Shown here: positions 1 through 8,731 of the stretch, in pieces
How positions within the stretch are numbered: position 1 is the first letter of the stretch
How the letters are laid out: each line of letters begins with the position of its first letter
Source: Pedobacter sp. BAL39
GTDB taxonomy: Bacteria > Bacteroidota > Bacteroidia > Sphingobacteriales > Sphingobacteriaceae
NCBI RefSeq assembly: GCF_000170795.1
Contig: NZ_ABCM01000007.1
Coordinates: 183,969-247,968 of the forward strand
DNA: 64,000 nucleotides
Reading direction: 5' to 3'
The notes under the pieces: generated by a model
The model's database searches: none
What the model was told of the DNA's origin: nothing
The model's input: the letters and a program-made list of their open reading frames with translations, nothing else
Made by a program: the position numbers and the translations under genes

Positions 1-48
1 CTAGTGTAGTGGAATTGGTCAATTGGTTGAATATATTGATAGAATGGA

Positions 49-1443
49 ATGAAAATATTAAATATCTTTTGTCTGCTGTTCTGTTTGAGCGGCACTGCTT
101 CAGCAGCCATCGAAACGGATACACTCAGTTATGCGGGGTTTGGTAAGATGACGGTATACCATCCTGAGGGGAGCCCCTCCTCTGTAGCGCTGTTTGTCTC
201 GGGCGACGGCGGCTGGAAGGATGGAGTGGTGACCATGGCGCATTCGCTTGCAGCGCGAGGGGCACTGGTACTGGGGATTGATGCCCGGCGCTACAGCAGC
301 CACTTGTCTAAGCTGAATTCGGACTGCCTGTATCCGGCTGCTGATTTTGAGCAGCTCAGCCTTGCCGTGCAGAAAAAATACAAGTTCAGCACGTACTACA
401 AACCAGTGCTGGTGGGTTATTCTTTTGGGGCAGTCCTCATCTATGGAATACTTGTACAGGCTCCGGCAAATACATTTAAGGGTGCCCTGGCCCTGGGCTT
501 CTCTGCAGATATCGACCTTAAAAAGCCGCTCTGCAAAGGCAATGGCCTGGAATCAAAAGTGCTGAAAGCAGGGAAGAGTTACGACCTGCAGCCAACAAAT
601 GGCCTTACGGCACCTTTTATCGTGATCAACGGAATGAAAGACCAGGTTTGTCCTTATCCTGCTACGGCGGATTTTCTGAAAGGCATGAAGAATGCAGAGC
701 TGGTGGGGCTGCCCGGTGTCGGACATGGTTTTAGTCATACTGGCGACTGGATGCCGCAATTGAACACGGCTTATCAGAAAATTCTTCATGAGGCTGATGC
801 CAGGAGCCAGAAAATGGTGCAGGAGCTGCCGCTGACTTTTATCCCTGTCGTAAAAAATGAACACCTGCCATTGGTATTTATGATCTCCGGAGATGGAGGC
901 TGGACCAGCTTCGACCAATCGCTGGCCGAAGCGTTGAGTGCAAAAGGCATGAACGTCATTGGCCTTGATGCACAGAAGTATTTCTGGAATGCGAAGACTC
1001 CGGAGCGTACTGCGGCTGATCTTTGTAAAGCAATTCTATACTATCGCCAGCAAACTGATGAGCAGCATTTTGTGCTCGCCGGATACTCATTTGGAGCTTC
1101 GGTAGTGCCATTTGTTACCAGCAGGCTTCCCGCGGCTCTGAAACAGGATCTCAAAGGAGTCCTTTGCCTGTCGCCCGACGTGACTGCAGACTTTGAGATC
1201 CATGTGATGGACATGCTCAGTCTTGGCGGCAGCAGGGGGCAATATGACGTCATTGCGGAAATCAAAAAGACCAGCAACCCGGCAACGGTATCAATCTTCG
1301 GATCCGGTGAAGGCAACTCCATAAAACGCAGTTATTTAAACCATGGAATGAAAGTCATCACCATTCCCGGAGACCATCATTTTGATAAGAATTATGAACT
1401 ACTCAGCAAGGAGATACTGAATGGCCTGGCACTGAAACCTTAG
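49..1443 (+). CDS. AcvB/VirJ-family double-domain periplasmic hydrolase
   Basis: A 464-aa exported protein with an N-terminal signal peptide (hydrophobic run followed by ASAA). It consists of two tandem alpha/beta-hydrolase-like halves. Each half has an SGDGGW segment followed by a GYSFGA nucleophile elbow, and late histidines (GHGFSH and GDHHFD) could complete the triads. This two-domain layout and length match AcvB/VirJ proteins. Agrobacterium AcvB is known to hydrolyse lysyl-phosphatidylglycerol in the periplasm, usually beside the synthase lpiA/mprF. No mprF is visible here, but the window starts only 48 bases upstream. The family is clear; the substrate is inferred. It is convergent with the DUF1003 gene, with a one-base gap. 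The 48 bases before it hold no supportable feature. Confidence 0.85.
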   Translation: MKILNIFCLLFCLSGTASAAIETDTLSYAGFGKMTVYHPEGSPSSVALFVSGDGGWKDGVVTMAHSLAARGALVLGIDARRYSSHLSKLNSDCLYPAADFEQLSLAVQKKYKFSTYYKPVLVGYSFGAVLIYGILVQAPANTFKGALALGFSADIDLKKPLCKGNGLESKVLKAGKSYDLQPTNGLTAPFIVINGMKDQVCPYPATADFLKGMKNAELVGLPGVGHGFSHTGDWMPQLNTAYQKILHEADARSQKMVQELPLTFIPVVKNEHLPLVFMISGDGGWTSFDQSLAEALSAKGMNVIGLDAQKYFWNAKTPERTAADLCKAILYYRQQTDEQHFVLAGYSFGASVVPFVTSRLPAALKQDLKGVLCLSPDVTADFEIHVMDMLSLGGSRGQYDVIAEIKKTSNPATVSIFGSGEGNSIKRSYLNHGMKVITIPGDHHFDKNYELLSKEILNGLALKP

Positions 1444-1444
1444 T

Positions 1445-2080
1445 CTACTTTTCTTCCATCTTTTTGAGTTTAGCGTTGATCTCCGCAAGCATTTGGAACT
1501 GTCTGGACTGTGCCTCGCAGATGGTTTTGACCTGCTCTTCCAGCAGCAGGTCCATTTTCAGGTGGAGCTTCCGGATTTCCATTTCTGCTTTGAGGTTGAT
1601 CATGTAATCATTTTCTCCCCTCATCCTGTCTTTTTCTTCCTGCCTGTTCTGGCTCATCATAATGATGGGCGCCTGCAGGGCGGCAATGCAAGAGAGCACA
1701 AGGTTCATTAAAATGAAGGGGTAGGGATCAAAAGCAGCTTTCCCCGGTGCCAATGCATTGTAGCTGATCCAAAAGAAAAGGATACACATAAACCAGATGA
1801 TGAACACCCAACTACCACCAAACCGTGCCACTCTATCGGATATTTTCTGCCCCCGGGAAATAAAGTCTTCCGGCGGGTTCAAAAGGTTGTTGACAATCAA
1901 CTGCTCTTCCTCAATCGTATCCTGTACAATCTGGTGCAGCTTTTTAAGTTGGTTGTCTTCTTCCAACATCATTTGATTAATCGCGTTCTTTTTCATGGCT
2001 TGTAGCTTATTGCTGGTGTATGTCCATAAAAATACAAATATCAGGGCGTTGCTCAAACTTAGTTTGTGCGGAAACTTCAT
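1445..2080 (-). CDS. DUF1003 membrane protein
   Basis: A 211-aa protein with a charged N-terminal region, two hydrophobic segments (around residues 90-110 and 120-140) joined by a short polar loop, and a long charged helical C-terminus that may form a coiled coil. The segment starting SDRVARFGGSW and the QNRQEEKDR stretch after the second membrane helix are typical of DUF1003. Function is unknown. A second in-frame Met at about position 1996 would give a 183-aa protein closer to the usual family length, so the start is uncertain. It diverges from the M23 lipoprotein gene at 2118. Confidence 0.8.
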   Translation of the reverse strand: MKFPHKLSLSNALIFVFLWTYTSNKLQAMKKNAINQMMLEEDNQLKKLHQIVQDTIEEEQLIVNNLLNPPEDFISRGQKISDRVARFGGSWVFIIWFMCILFFWISYNALAPGKAAFDPYPFILMNLVLSCIAALQAPIIMMSQNRQEEKDRMRGENDYMINLKAEMEIRKLHLKMDLLLEEQVKTICEAQSRQFQMLAEINAKLKKMEEK

Positions 2081-2117
2081 TGCTGTTCATTTGTTAGCTT
2101 TTTAAACCGATCCTTAT

Positions 2118-3452
2118 ATGAAAGCACTGTCAGCACCCCTTTCGTCCGGAGCCATCGCTTTAACGGTACTAGCTGTGGCCATCTTCGTTTTATCCTCCTG
2201 TAAGACCGGCCCGATTAACTTATTTAAAGCAGCCTCTCCTCATGAACAATATGAACGTAAACTGGTGAACAGCGGTCTTCATAAAAGTGCCATGGGGCTT
2301 TCCTGGATCAATGAAGGCAGGGAGCGATTGGAGAAAGCAGTGCCGATCAAGCTACCTTACCTGGAGAAAGGGTACTTTGCCGCCGAGGAGGTGGGGGCTG
2401 CGGCATTCAGTTTCCGGTTGACAAAAGGGCAGGAGCTGCAGGCAAAGCTCAGCCGGGTGCCTGCCGATGGGTTTATGATCTATATGGATTTATGGGAACT
2501 GCAGGACAACGGCACGCTTAAACTGCTTGCCGCGGCAGATACGCTTGGCCTCGCACTGAAAACTTCCATATCAAGGACGGCAACCTATGTGCTGCGGCTG
2601 CAACCGGAACTGCTCATCGCGGGTTCGTATACGTTGGAGCTGGCTTATGGCCCCTCGCTGGCTTATCCGCTGAAAACATCCGGCAGAAATCAAATTCAGA
2701 GTTTTTTTGGTGACGGCAGGGATGCGAACTCCCGGAAACATGAAGGTATAGATGTTTTCGCACCTTTAAGGACACCAGTGCTGGCCATCGCAGCGGGGAC
2801 CATCACGCGGGTAAATGAGAATAACCTTGGCGGACGTGTGGTCTGGATGCGGCCCGACGGGCAGGATTATACGCTGTATTATGCACACCTGGATGAACAG
2901 ATCGCCCGGGAGGGCGAGCGGGTAAACGTTGGTGATACCATAGGGCTCATAGGCAATACGGGAAATGCAAAAAACACTGCTCCACACCTTCATTTTGGGA
3001 TTTATACCAGCGGTGGTGCAGTGGATCCGCTGCCTTTCATTGCCCCGGTTTCCATTAAGTTCAGAGAAGTTGCCGTCTCATTGGGCGTTCTTCATACCAG
3101 CATGCGTACCTCTGCAGCTGCAGTATTGAGTGATTATGCGCCAATGTCGGGGGCGGCAGCGCTGAAACAAGGAACTGTGGTACACATCAATGCGGCTACA
3201 GGAAATAACTATCGTGTGAACCTGCCCGACGGATCAATGGGATACCTCAAAGCCAGTCAGCTCGTTCCCGTCACCAGACCCATGGAACGCTATACCGTCA
3301 GGGAACCGGAAACACCGGTTTTTAGTCGCCCGACTACCATTGCAGCAGTAAAACAAACCCTCAAAGCGGGTGAAGTCGTCAGTATTCTGGGTACCTTCGG
3401 CGCTTACCGGTTGATCAGCGATGCCAATAAACAAACAGGCTGGATCAAATAA
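2118..3452 (+). CDS. M23 peptidase lipoprotein with C-terminal SH3-like repeats
   Basis: A 444-aa lipoprotein. The hydrophobic leader ends in the lipobox LSSC, so the mature protein starts at that Cys. The middle carries a LytM/M23 zinc peptidase domain with HEGID, where H and D are the first ligands, and HLHFG, which holds the catalytic and last ligand His. The C-terminal 110 residues hold SH3b-like segments (GYLKASQL, GWIK), probably for peptidoglycan binding. The expected role is cutting or modifying peptidoglycan cross-bridges at the outer membrane. All core catalytic residues are present. It appears monocistronic. Confidence 0.88.
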   Translation: MKALSAPLSSGAIALTVLAVAIFVLSSCKTGPINLFKAASPHEQYERKLVNSGLHKSAMGLSWINEGRERLEKAVPIKLPYLEKGYFAAEEVGAAAFSFRLTKGQELQAKLSRVPADGFMIYMDLWELQDNGTLKLLAAADTLGLALKTSISRTATYVLRLQPELLIAGSYTLELAYGPSLAYPLKTSGRNQIQSFFGDGRDANSRKHEGIDVFAPLRTPVLAIAAGTITRVNENNLGGRVVWMRPDGQDYTLYYAHLDEQIAREGERVNVGDTIGLIGNTGNAKNTAPHLHFGIYTSGGAVDPLPFIAPVSIKFREVAVSLGVLHTSMRTSAAAVLSDYAPMSGAAALKQGTVVHINAATGNNYRVNLPDGSMGYLKASQLVPVTRPMERYTVREPETPVFSRPTTIAAVKQTLKAGEVVSILGTFGAYRLISDANKQTGWIK

Positions 3453-3499
3453 TGATGAAGGTCATTTCTTTTCTTATCTCAAGTCAATGTTCGGTCGGG

Positions 3500-3521
3500 T
3501 TTTTAAAACTAGTTTTAAAAA
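3500..3521. repeat. Perfect 22-bp AT-rich palindrome
   Basis: TTTTTAAAAC and GTTTTAAAAA flank a central TA, giving a perfect inverted repeat in the gap between the M23 lipoprotein and the kinase-like/barrel gene. A shorter inverted repeat (TTGAT, 4 bases, ATCAA) follows at 3524-3537. It could be a regulator site for the downstream gene or a weak bidirectional terminator. The sequence alone does not decide. Confidence 0.55.
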
Positions 3522-3616
3522 AATTGATCCGTATCAACATTAACTAAAAATTATGATATTTACACTGGAATGGCTAATTGCCGTATGGGTATCACGCCAA
3601 TTTAAAAAAGTATAGA

Positions 3617-6148
3617 ATGACTAAATGCATGCTCCTTTCTGCGGCTTTGCTGTTATCCTTAACAGCAGGGGCACAGGATTCCCTGAAGATAAAGATTTAT
3701 CCTAAGTACGACGAGGTGGGTAAGTTTCACCGCTTCCTGTTCGGGGAAAATTACAGAAAGGAATATGCCATGGAGACGATGGTGCCCATCATCAGGATCT
3801 CCAAAATAAAAGGAGGACTCAGCCCGATAAAGAGGGGCGGGGGAAACCAGACACATTCCCTGAGGCTGGAAGATAAAAATGGTAAGGAATGGGTACTGAG
3901 GACAGTGGAGAAATATCCGGAGATCCTGTTGCCCGTAGAGTTGCGCAAGACCTTTGCCGGGGATGCGATCAAAGACAATATGTCTGCCCAGCAGCCATTC
4001 TCCGCGCTGATTGTACCTACCATAGCCGATGCTGCCGGCGTTCCTCACAGTGAGCCCATGATCGGATGGATTGTTCCTGATGATAATCTTGGTGAATATG
4101 CGGAGGTATTTCAGAATACCTTATGCCTGCTTGAAGCCAGGGAGCCGGAAGGAGATACCGACAATACTTTTAAGATGCTGCGTAAGATGAATGAAGATGG
4201 TGATGTGAGTGTAGATGCAAAACTTTTTCTGAAAGCAAAAGCAATGGATGCCTTAATGGGCGACTGGGACCGTCATGAGGACCAGTGGCGCTGGAAGCCT
4301 GAGAAAACAGGGCAGGGAACAAATTATGTGGTCATTCCCCGAGACAGGGACCAGGTGTTCTATGTATCTCAGGGGCTGTTCCCGAGGATCGCGCAGGCCT
4401 CCTGGTTACTGCCCATGATCCAGGGCTACGAACGAAATATCAACAACATCAACTGGTTTTTCTGGGAAGGACGGAGTACCTATACCCGTCTGCTTGGACA
4501 GCTTAGCAAGCCTGAGTGGGATGCCGTTGTGACCGAATTCTGTAGCGCCATGACAGACCAACTTTTTGAACAAGCGCTGAGGAAGTTGCCGGAGCCGGGC
4601 TATAGCCTGCGTCACGACAGGCTGCTGGCGATGTTGAAAGAACGGCGTGCCACACTTCCGGCGATGATGGAGGAATACTATAACTTCATCAACCGCATTG
4701 TCGATGTGCAGGCCAGCGATAAAAATGAACTCGTTATGATCAACGATGCTCCCGGAAAAAGCATGGAGGTCAGCATAAGGAAGATAGCCAAAGACGGCCA
4801 GTTGAAAGACCGGACTTTTCATAAGGTCTACGATCCTGAGCTGACTAAAGAAATAAGGGTATACCTGAGGGACGGAAACGACAGTCTGGTAGTGAACAAT
4901 AAAACATCCGACATCAGGCTCAGGGTAGTTGGCGTGCATGGTCAGAAAAATTTCCATGTTGAAAACTCAAAAAGCAGGATCCCACTATATGTAGAGGAAC
5001 GGGATGTTCATTACAGCGGCAATACATCGGTATGGAGAAAACACCTCTCCAATGATACTTCAAATACGCACTACGTACCCACAGACTTGTACACGCGCAA
5101 GATGACCCTGTTGAACCTGGGGTTTAATGCAGATGACGGCGTGCTGGCAGGCTTATCCTTTAAGGTGATGCGCCCGGGATTCAGAAAATTGCCCTTCGGA
5201 AATGTACATTCTTTCTCGTTTCTGCATGCCTTTAAAAGTGAGGCTTTCAACTTTAAATATACCGGAGAATGGTTTGAAGCTTTGGGTAATGCGGATGTGA
5301 CTTTACATGCTAATGCCTACGCGCCGGAAAATTCGCAGAACTTCTTCGGGCTGGGGAACGAAACTCCTTTTTATAAGACGGGAAATTTTGTGCGTTATTA
5401 TCGCGCAAGGTTCAGTCTGTATGAACTCAATCCTGCGGTACGATGGCATAAGGAACACTTTACCTGGAGCGTTGGCCCTGCCTTTCAATATTACCGGTTC
5501 AATAAGGACGACAATGGGGGGCGATTTATCAACGATCTGGCGGCACTTCATTCACCTGACAGTGCGCTAATCAGTGCCGATAAGCTTTACGCGGGAGTGA
5601 TGGTTAACTTTGAGCACAACACCAGGAATAATGAGGTGATCCCGTCCAGGGGTACATACCTTTTCAGCAGCCTGAAAGGATATACCGGGATCAATGAAGA
5701 CGCCAAATCATCGGTTCAGCTGGAAACCAGCTTTTCATTTTATAAAAAGCTGGATGCCAGCGGTCGTTTAGTGCTTGCCAACCGGACAGGGGGAGCGCTG
5801 ACTTTCGGAAAACAGGCTTTTTACCAGTCCAGCTTTTTAGGGGGACAAGGAAACCTGCTTGGCTATCGCGCGTTCCGCTTCGGCGGCCAGCATAGCCTCT
5901 ACAATAACCTGGAGGTCCGGGCGAAGGTGGCTAACTTTGACGGGTATATCCTGCCGGGGCAATTCGGCTTGACAGGTTTCTTTGATACAGGTAGGGTATG
6001 GGTCAAAAACGACCGTTCGGACGTATGGCACTACAGCTATGGTGGAGGGGTTTACTATGCACCGGCAATTCTGGCCGTGATCCAACTGCAGGTGGCCAAT
6101 TCCGAAGAAGGTACCTATCCATATATCACCATGAAATTCAGATATTAG
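3617..6148 (+). CDS. Outer-membrane protein: Fam20/HipA-like kinase-type domain fused to Omp85/BamA-type barrel
   Basis: Starting at the ATG at 3617, which begins a good signal peptide ending TAGAQ, the protein is 843 aa. An upstream in-frame ATG at 3578 would bury that signal. Residues about 70-300 look like an atypical kinase fold: a Gly-rich GGGNQTHSLRL strand, VLRTVEK (R95, K99), a catalytic-loop-like GDWDRH (215-220), and a metal-loop-like PRDRDQVF (D243, D245). These resemble the GNMDRH and D-loop motifs of Fam20-type secretory kinases; homology is inferred. The C-terminal 340 residues are beta-rich with GNLLGYRAFRFGG and end in KFRY, as in surface-antigen (D15/BamA/TamA) barrels. No POTRA repeats are obvious. 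Substrate and activity are unknown. Confidence 0.72.
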   Translation: MTKCMLLSAALLLSLTAGAQDSLKIKIYPKYDEVGKFHRFLFGENYRKEYAMETMVPIIRISKIKGGLSPIKRGGGNQTHSLRLEDKNGKEWVLRTVEKYPEILLPVELRKTFAGDAIKDNMSAQQPFSALIVPTIADAAGVPHSEPMIGWIVPDDNLGEYAEVFQNTLCLLEAREPEGDTDNTFKMLRKMNEDGDVSVDAKLFLKAKAMDALMGDWDRHEDQWRWKPEKTGQGTNYVVIPRDRDQVFYVSQGLFPRIAQASWLLPMIQGYERNINNINWFFWEGRSTYTRLLGQLSKPEWDAVVTEFCSAMTDQLFEQALRKLPEPGYSLRHDRLLAMLKERRATLPAMMEEYYNFINRIVDVQASDKNELVMINDAPGKSMEVSIRKIAKDGQLKDRTFHKVYDPELTKEIRVYLRDGNDSLVVNNKTSDIRLRVVGVHGQKNFHVENSKSRIPLYVEERDVHYSGNTSVWRKHLSNDTSNTHYVPTDLYTRKMTLLNLGFNADDGVLAGLSFKVMRPGFRKLPFGNVHSFSFLHAFKSEAFNFKYTGEWFEALGNADVTLHANAYAPENSQNFFGLGNETPFYKTGNFVRYYRARFSLYELNPAVRWHKEHFTWSVGPAFQYYRFNKDDNGGRFINDLAALHSPDSALISADKLYAGVMVNFEHNTRNNEVIPSRGTYLFSSLKGYTGINEDAKSSVQLETSFSFYKKLDASGRLVLANRTGGALTFGKQAFYQSSFLGGQGNLLGYRAFRFGGQHSLYNNLEVRAKVANFDGYILPGQFGLTGFFDTGRVWVKNDRSDVWHYSYGGGVYYAPAILAVIQLQVANSEEGTYPYITMKFRY

Positions 6149-6215
6149 CATGCGGTGCTGCGGTCAGTTCTGAAAATATAATTTTAGCAATGGGGCTATT
6201 GCAATAATTTATATA

Positions 6216-6223
6216 TACATTTG
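6216..6223 (+). promoter_or_regulatory. Putative -7 element (TAnnTTTG) of the cold-shock gene
   Basis: TACATTTG matches the Bacteroidota primary sigma -7 consensus and lies 24 bases before the ATG at 6248. A TTG 14 bases upstream is closer than the usual -33 spacing, so only the -7 half is convincing. Confidence 0.5.
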
Positions 6224-6247
6224 TGCTTTAATTATAATAATAATACA

Positions 6248-6439
6248 ATGCAAGAAGGAGTAGTAAAATTTTTCAATGAAACTAAAGGTTTCGGATTTAT
6301 CATCCCTAATTCGGGAGAAAGTGAAATCTTTGTTCATTCAACTGGCCTGTTGGCTGACATTCGTGAGAACGATAAAGTTACTTATGATGTTGAAGAAGGC
6401 CGCAAAGGTCTAAATGCAGTAAATGTTAAGGTGATTTAA
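6248..6439 (+). CDS. Cold-shock domain protein (CspA family)
   Basis: A 63-aa single cold-shock domain that binds single-stranded nucleic acid. It has both RNA-binding motifs, KGFGFI (RNP1) and IFVHST (RNP2), after the usual GVVKFFN start. The ATG at 6248 is chosen because the reading frame upstream (MCFNYNNNT) overlaps the promoter region and has no family match. It has its own promoter and a strong terminator, so it should be transcribed alone. Whether it is cold-induced cannot be told from the sequence. Confidence 0.95.
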   Translation: MQEGVVKFFNETKGFGFIIPNSGESEIFVHSTGLLADIRENDKVTYDVEEGRKGLNAVNVKVI

Positions 6440-6462
6440 ATTTCCTCAATATAAATTGTGAA

Positions 6463-6496
6463 AAGAGGGGGTCTGAAAAGATACCCTCTTTTTTTT
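6463..6496 (+). terminator. Rho-independent terminator after the cold-shock gene
   Basis: AAGAGGG and CCCTCTT pair, with a partly paired inner stem and GAAA loop, followed by eight Ts. It starts 24 bases after the csp stop codon. Confidence 0.85.
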
Positions 6497-6572
6497 GCTT
6501 TATTTTTTGGAAGCTTATTCAAAAGGAGCAGTATTGAAGATCTACTTTGATGCTTGTTGCTTTTTTAAAATG

Positions 6573-8171
6573 TTAAGACTTGTCAAACAGCTGCTCCGCC
6601 ATTTTGCGGTCGTGACCATAAACATCATCCCTGAAATTCAGTAAGCCATCCTCATCCACCCAGCAGGTAAAGTAGGTGATGAACACCGGTACCGGGCTTG
6701 ACAGCGCCACCCATACTTCTTTTTTACCACTCATCGCTTTGGCGATCTTTTCCTTTGTCCAGCCGCTCTTGCCATCCAGGAGGTATTCTGCTAAAGCTGC
6801 AGGCTGTGAAAGCCTGATGCAGCCATGACTAAAGGCTCTCTTTTCCTGTGCAAATAATGATTTTGCAGGGGTATCATGAAAATAGATGTCATAACTGTTT
6901 GGGAAGAGGAACTTCACACGGCCAAGTGAGTTGTTGTCGCCAGGTTTCTGACGCACCTCCGGCAGTCCGTTGCTGAAACCTGTCTGTTCCATGTTTTTTG
7001 AGGCCAGGTAATTCCGGTTCCTTTTCATCGCGGGCAGAACCTCTGCACGAACAATGCTTGCAGGGATGTTCCAGTAGGGACTGAAGACAATGTTTCTCAT
7101 TTTATTGCTGAAGATCACCGTTTTATTAGCCGCCTTCCCAACTACTATACCCATGTTCAGGACGGTCTTGTGATCTTCAAAAACATGGAGCCTGTATTCA
7201 GGGATGTTGGCCAGCAGGTATCTGCCATCAGGCATCTGCGGCATCCATCGCATCCGTTCCATATTGATCAGGATCTGCTTGATGCGTTGTTCCAATGGCA
7301 CGTTAAGTGCTTTAATTAGCGCTTTGTTGATATTGCCGTTCTGGCCCATCCCATACTGGCCCTGGGCGCGTTTTACCGATGCACGCAGGGTGCTGTCGAA
7401 TACAGAAGAGCTGTCTTTAAGTGTGGAGTCTCCGAATTGAATGAGTCGCAATCTTACCTGCCGCACTGTCAATGCGCTGTCCCCAATGCGGTAGACTTTC
7501 AACTTTCCGCTGCTGATGTCTTCAAACTTACCTTCCTGTTGAAGCTGATAATAGCTGGTCAGTCTTTTCTTCATCCATTTGTACTCCCTGTTCACGGGCT
7601 CCCAATCTTCAGCAGCCGTTTTTTTACCGGACATCAGTGAGTCCAGCAGGGCAGCAGTATTCAATTTCTTTCTTGGGATGTGCCATTGCAGCACCTCGGG
7701 GTCGACCTTTCCCTCGTATGCAGTACTTACATAATTGAAAAAATGTTGTGTCAGTTGGAGGTCCAGGTGCGCAAGGCTGGTGTCTGGTTTCCGGAAAACC
7801 GTATCCTGTTTCATCAGGAAGTCCATCTTTTGATACAATTGCGGATCCAGCACGGTGCTGTCGCGGAAATGGCTTGCGTAATCCTTATTCAGCATGTAGA
7901 ACATGCGGGCCTGCTCGGTTAACCCTTTCTCTGTAATCCAGGCGAACTGGAAGTTTCTGCTGTTGTAAAAGTTTCTGAGGTATTGTGCGGCACTGTCTCC
8001 AAGTTTCGCCTGACTGATGTAATCTTCCATCTGGAGGCTGTCGACGGCCAGGCGCGTAACGGCATTTTTGGGCGTGATGCTGACATCCCTCGCTATTTTA
8101 ACTACTTTTTTCCTGCCGCACATGGTGAGCATTAGCGGAATGAGCAGCAGCAAGAATGACCATTTTTTCAT
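6573..8171 (-). CDS. L,D-transpeptidase, YcbB/LdtD-like lipoprotein
   Basis: A 532-aa protein with a hydrophobic leader and a probable lipobox Cys (LTMC). The N-terminal half is the helical scaffold seen in YcbB-type enzymes, followed by a peptidoglycan-binding-like helix bundle (VRQVRLRLIQFGD). The YkuD catalytic domain carries SHGCIRL, with nucleophile C451 and H449. The family makes 3-3 cross-links in peptidoglycan or attaches proteins to it, and acts in the periplasm. It lies 18 bases downstream of the 121-aa unknown gene on the same strand and is probably co-transcribed with it. Confidence 0.92.
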   Translation of the reverse strand: MKKWSFLLLLIPLMLTMCGRKKVVKIARDVSITPKNAVTRLAVDSLQMEDYISQAKLGDSAAQYLRNFYNSRNFQFAWITEKGLTEQARMFYMLNKDYASHFRDSTVLDPQLYQKMDFLMKQDTVFRKPDTSLAHLDLQLTQHFFNYVSTAYEGKVDPEVLQWHIPRKKLNTAALLDSLMSGKKTAAEDWEPVNREYKWMKKRLTSYYQLQQEGKFEDISSGKLKVYRIGDSALTVRQVRLRLIQFGDSTLKDSSSVFDSTLRASVKRAQGQYGMGQNGNINKALIKALNVPLEQRIKQILINMERMRWMPQMPDGRYLLANIPEYRLHVFEDHKTVLNMGIVVGKAANKTVIFSNKMRNIVFSPYWNIPASIVRAEVLPAMKRNRNYLASKNMEQTGFSNGLPEVRQKPGDNNSLGRVKFLFPNSYDIYFHDTPAKSLFAQEKRAFSHGCIRLSQPAALAEYLLDGKSGWTKEKIAKAMSGKKEVWVALSSPVPVFITYFTCWVDEDGLLNFRDDVYGHDRKMAEQLFDKS

Positions 8172-8189
8172 AGGGTTAATGGGTTAAGA

Positions 8190-8555
8190 CTAGACTTTCA
8201 CCTGCTCGTCAATGCTCAGCAGGAAAGCTTCAATCCTGAGCACAAGCAATTTTGGAACCGGTTTTACAGCAATCTTTGTCAGCGTCATTTTACCGTGATC
8301 AGTGCTGTTGTATAAGGTGCCTTCCTTTTCATTAAATAAAAAGCGTCCTTGTTTGAAAACACGCTCTGACCCGAAAAACTCATCTTTCATGGAGATAAAT
8401 TGCAGTGGGTATACCCTGTGGGTTTTCTTTTCATAAAGAAGCCAGTAGTAAATTTTTGAAGGGTCTGTTACGCCTTTAGGCTGACTTCTTTTAATTTCAA
8501 TAATGGAGTTAAATGGATTATCAAAGAAAAATATTACAGAAAAGGTTTTGGGCAT
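8190..8555 (-). CDS. Hypothetical protein, 121 aa
   Basis: I do not recognise this protein. It is soluble-looking, with no signal peptide or membrane segment and alternating hydrophobic and charged strands (KIYYWLLYEKK, VFKQGRFLFNE) that suggest a small beta-rich domain. It precedes the L,D-transpeptidase gene by 18 bases on the same strand and is divergent from cysE, so it likely leads a two-gene unit. The coding call rests on its length, the lack of a competing frame and its position. Confidence 0.6.
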   Translation of the reverse strand: MPKTFSVIFFFDNPFNSIIEIKRSQPKGVTDPSKIYYWLLYEKKTHRVYPLQFISMKDEFFGSERVFKQGRFLFNEKEGTLYNSTDHGKMTLTKIAVKPVPKLLVLRIEAFLLSIDEQVKV

Positions 8556-8731
8556 TTTTTAGTGTAGTGCTATTTGATATGAGTTATTGTATTCCCGCGA
8601 ATATACCAGTACAAATGTTAAAAATAAAGTCTTATGTCATCTGATTCGCAGAAATAGGCTTTATGCTGTATTTATTTGTGATAATTTTCATTCCTTTACA
8701 ATTAAGAACAAAACAATAACCATAATTGATA

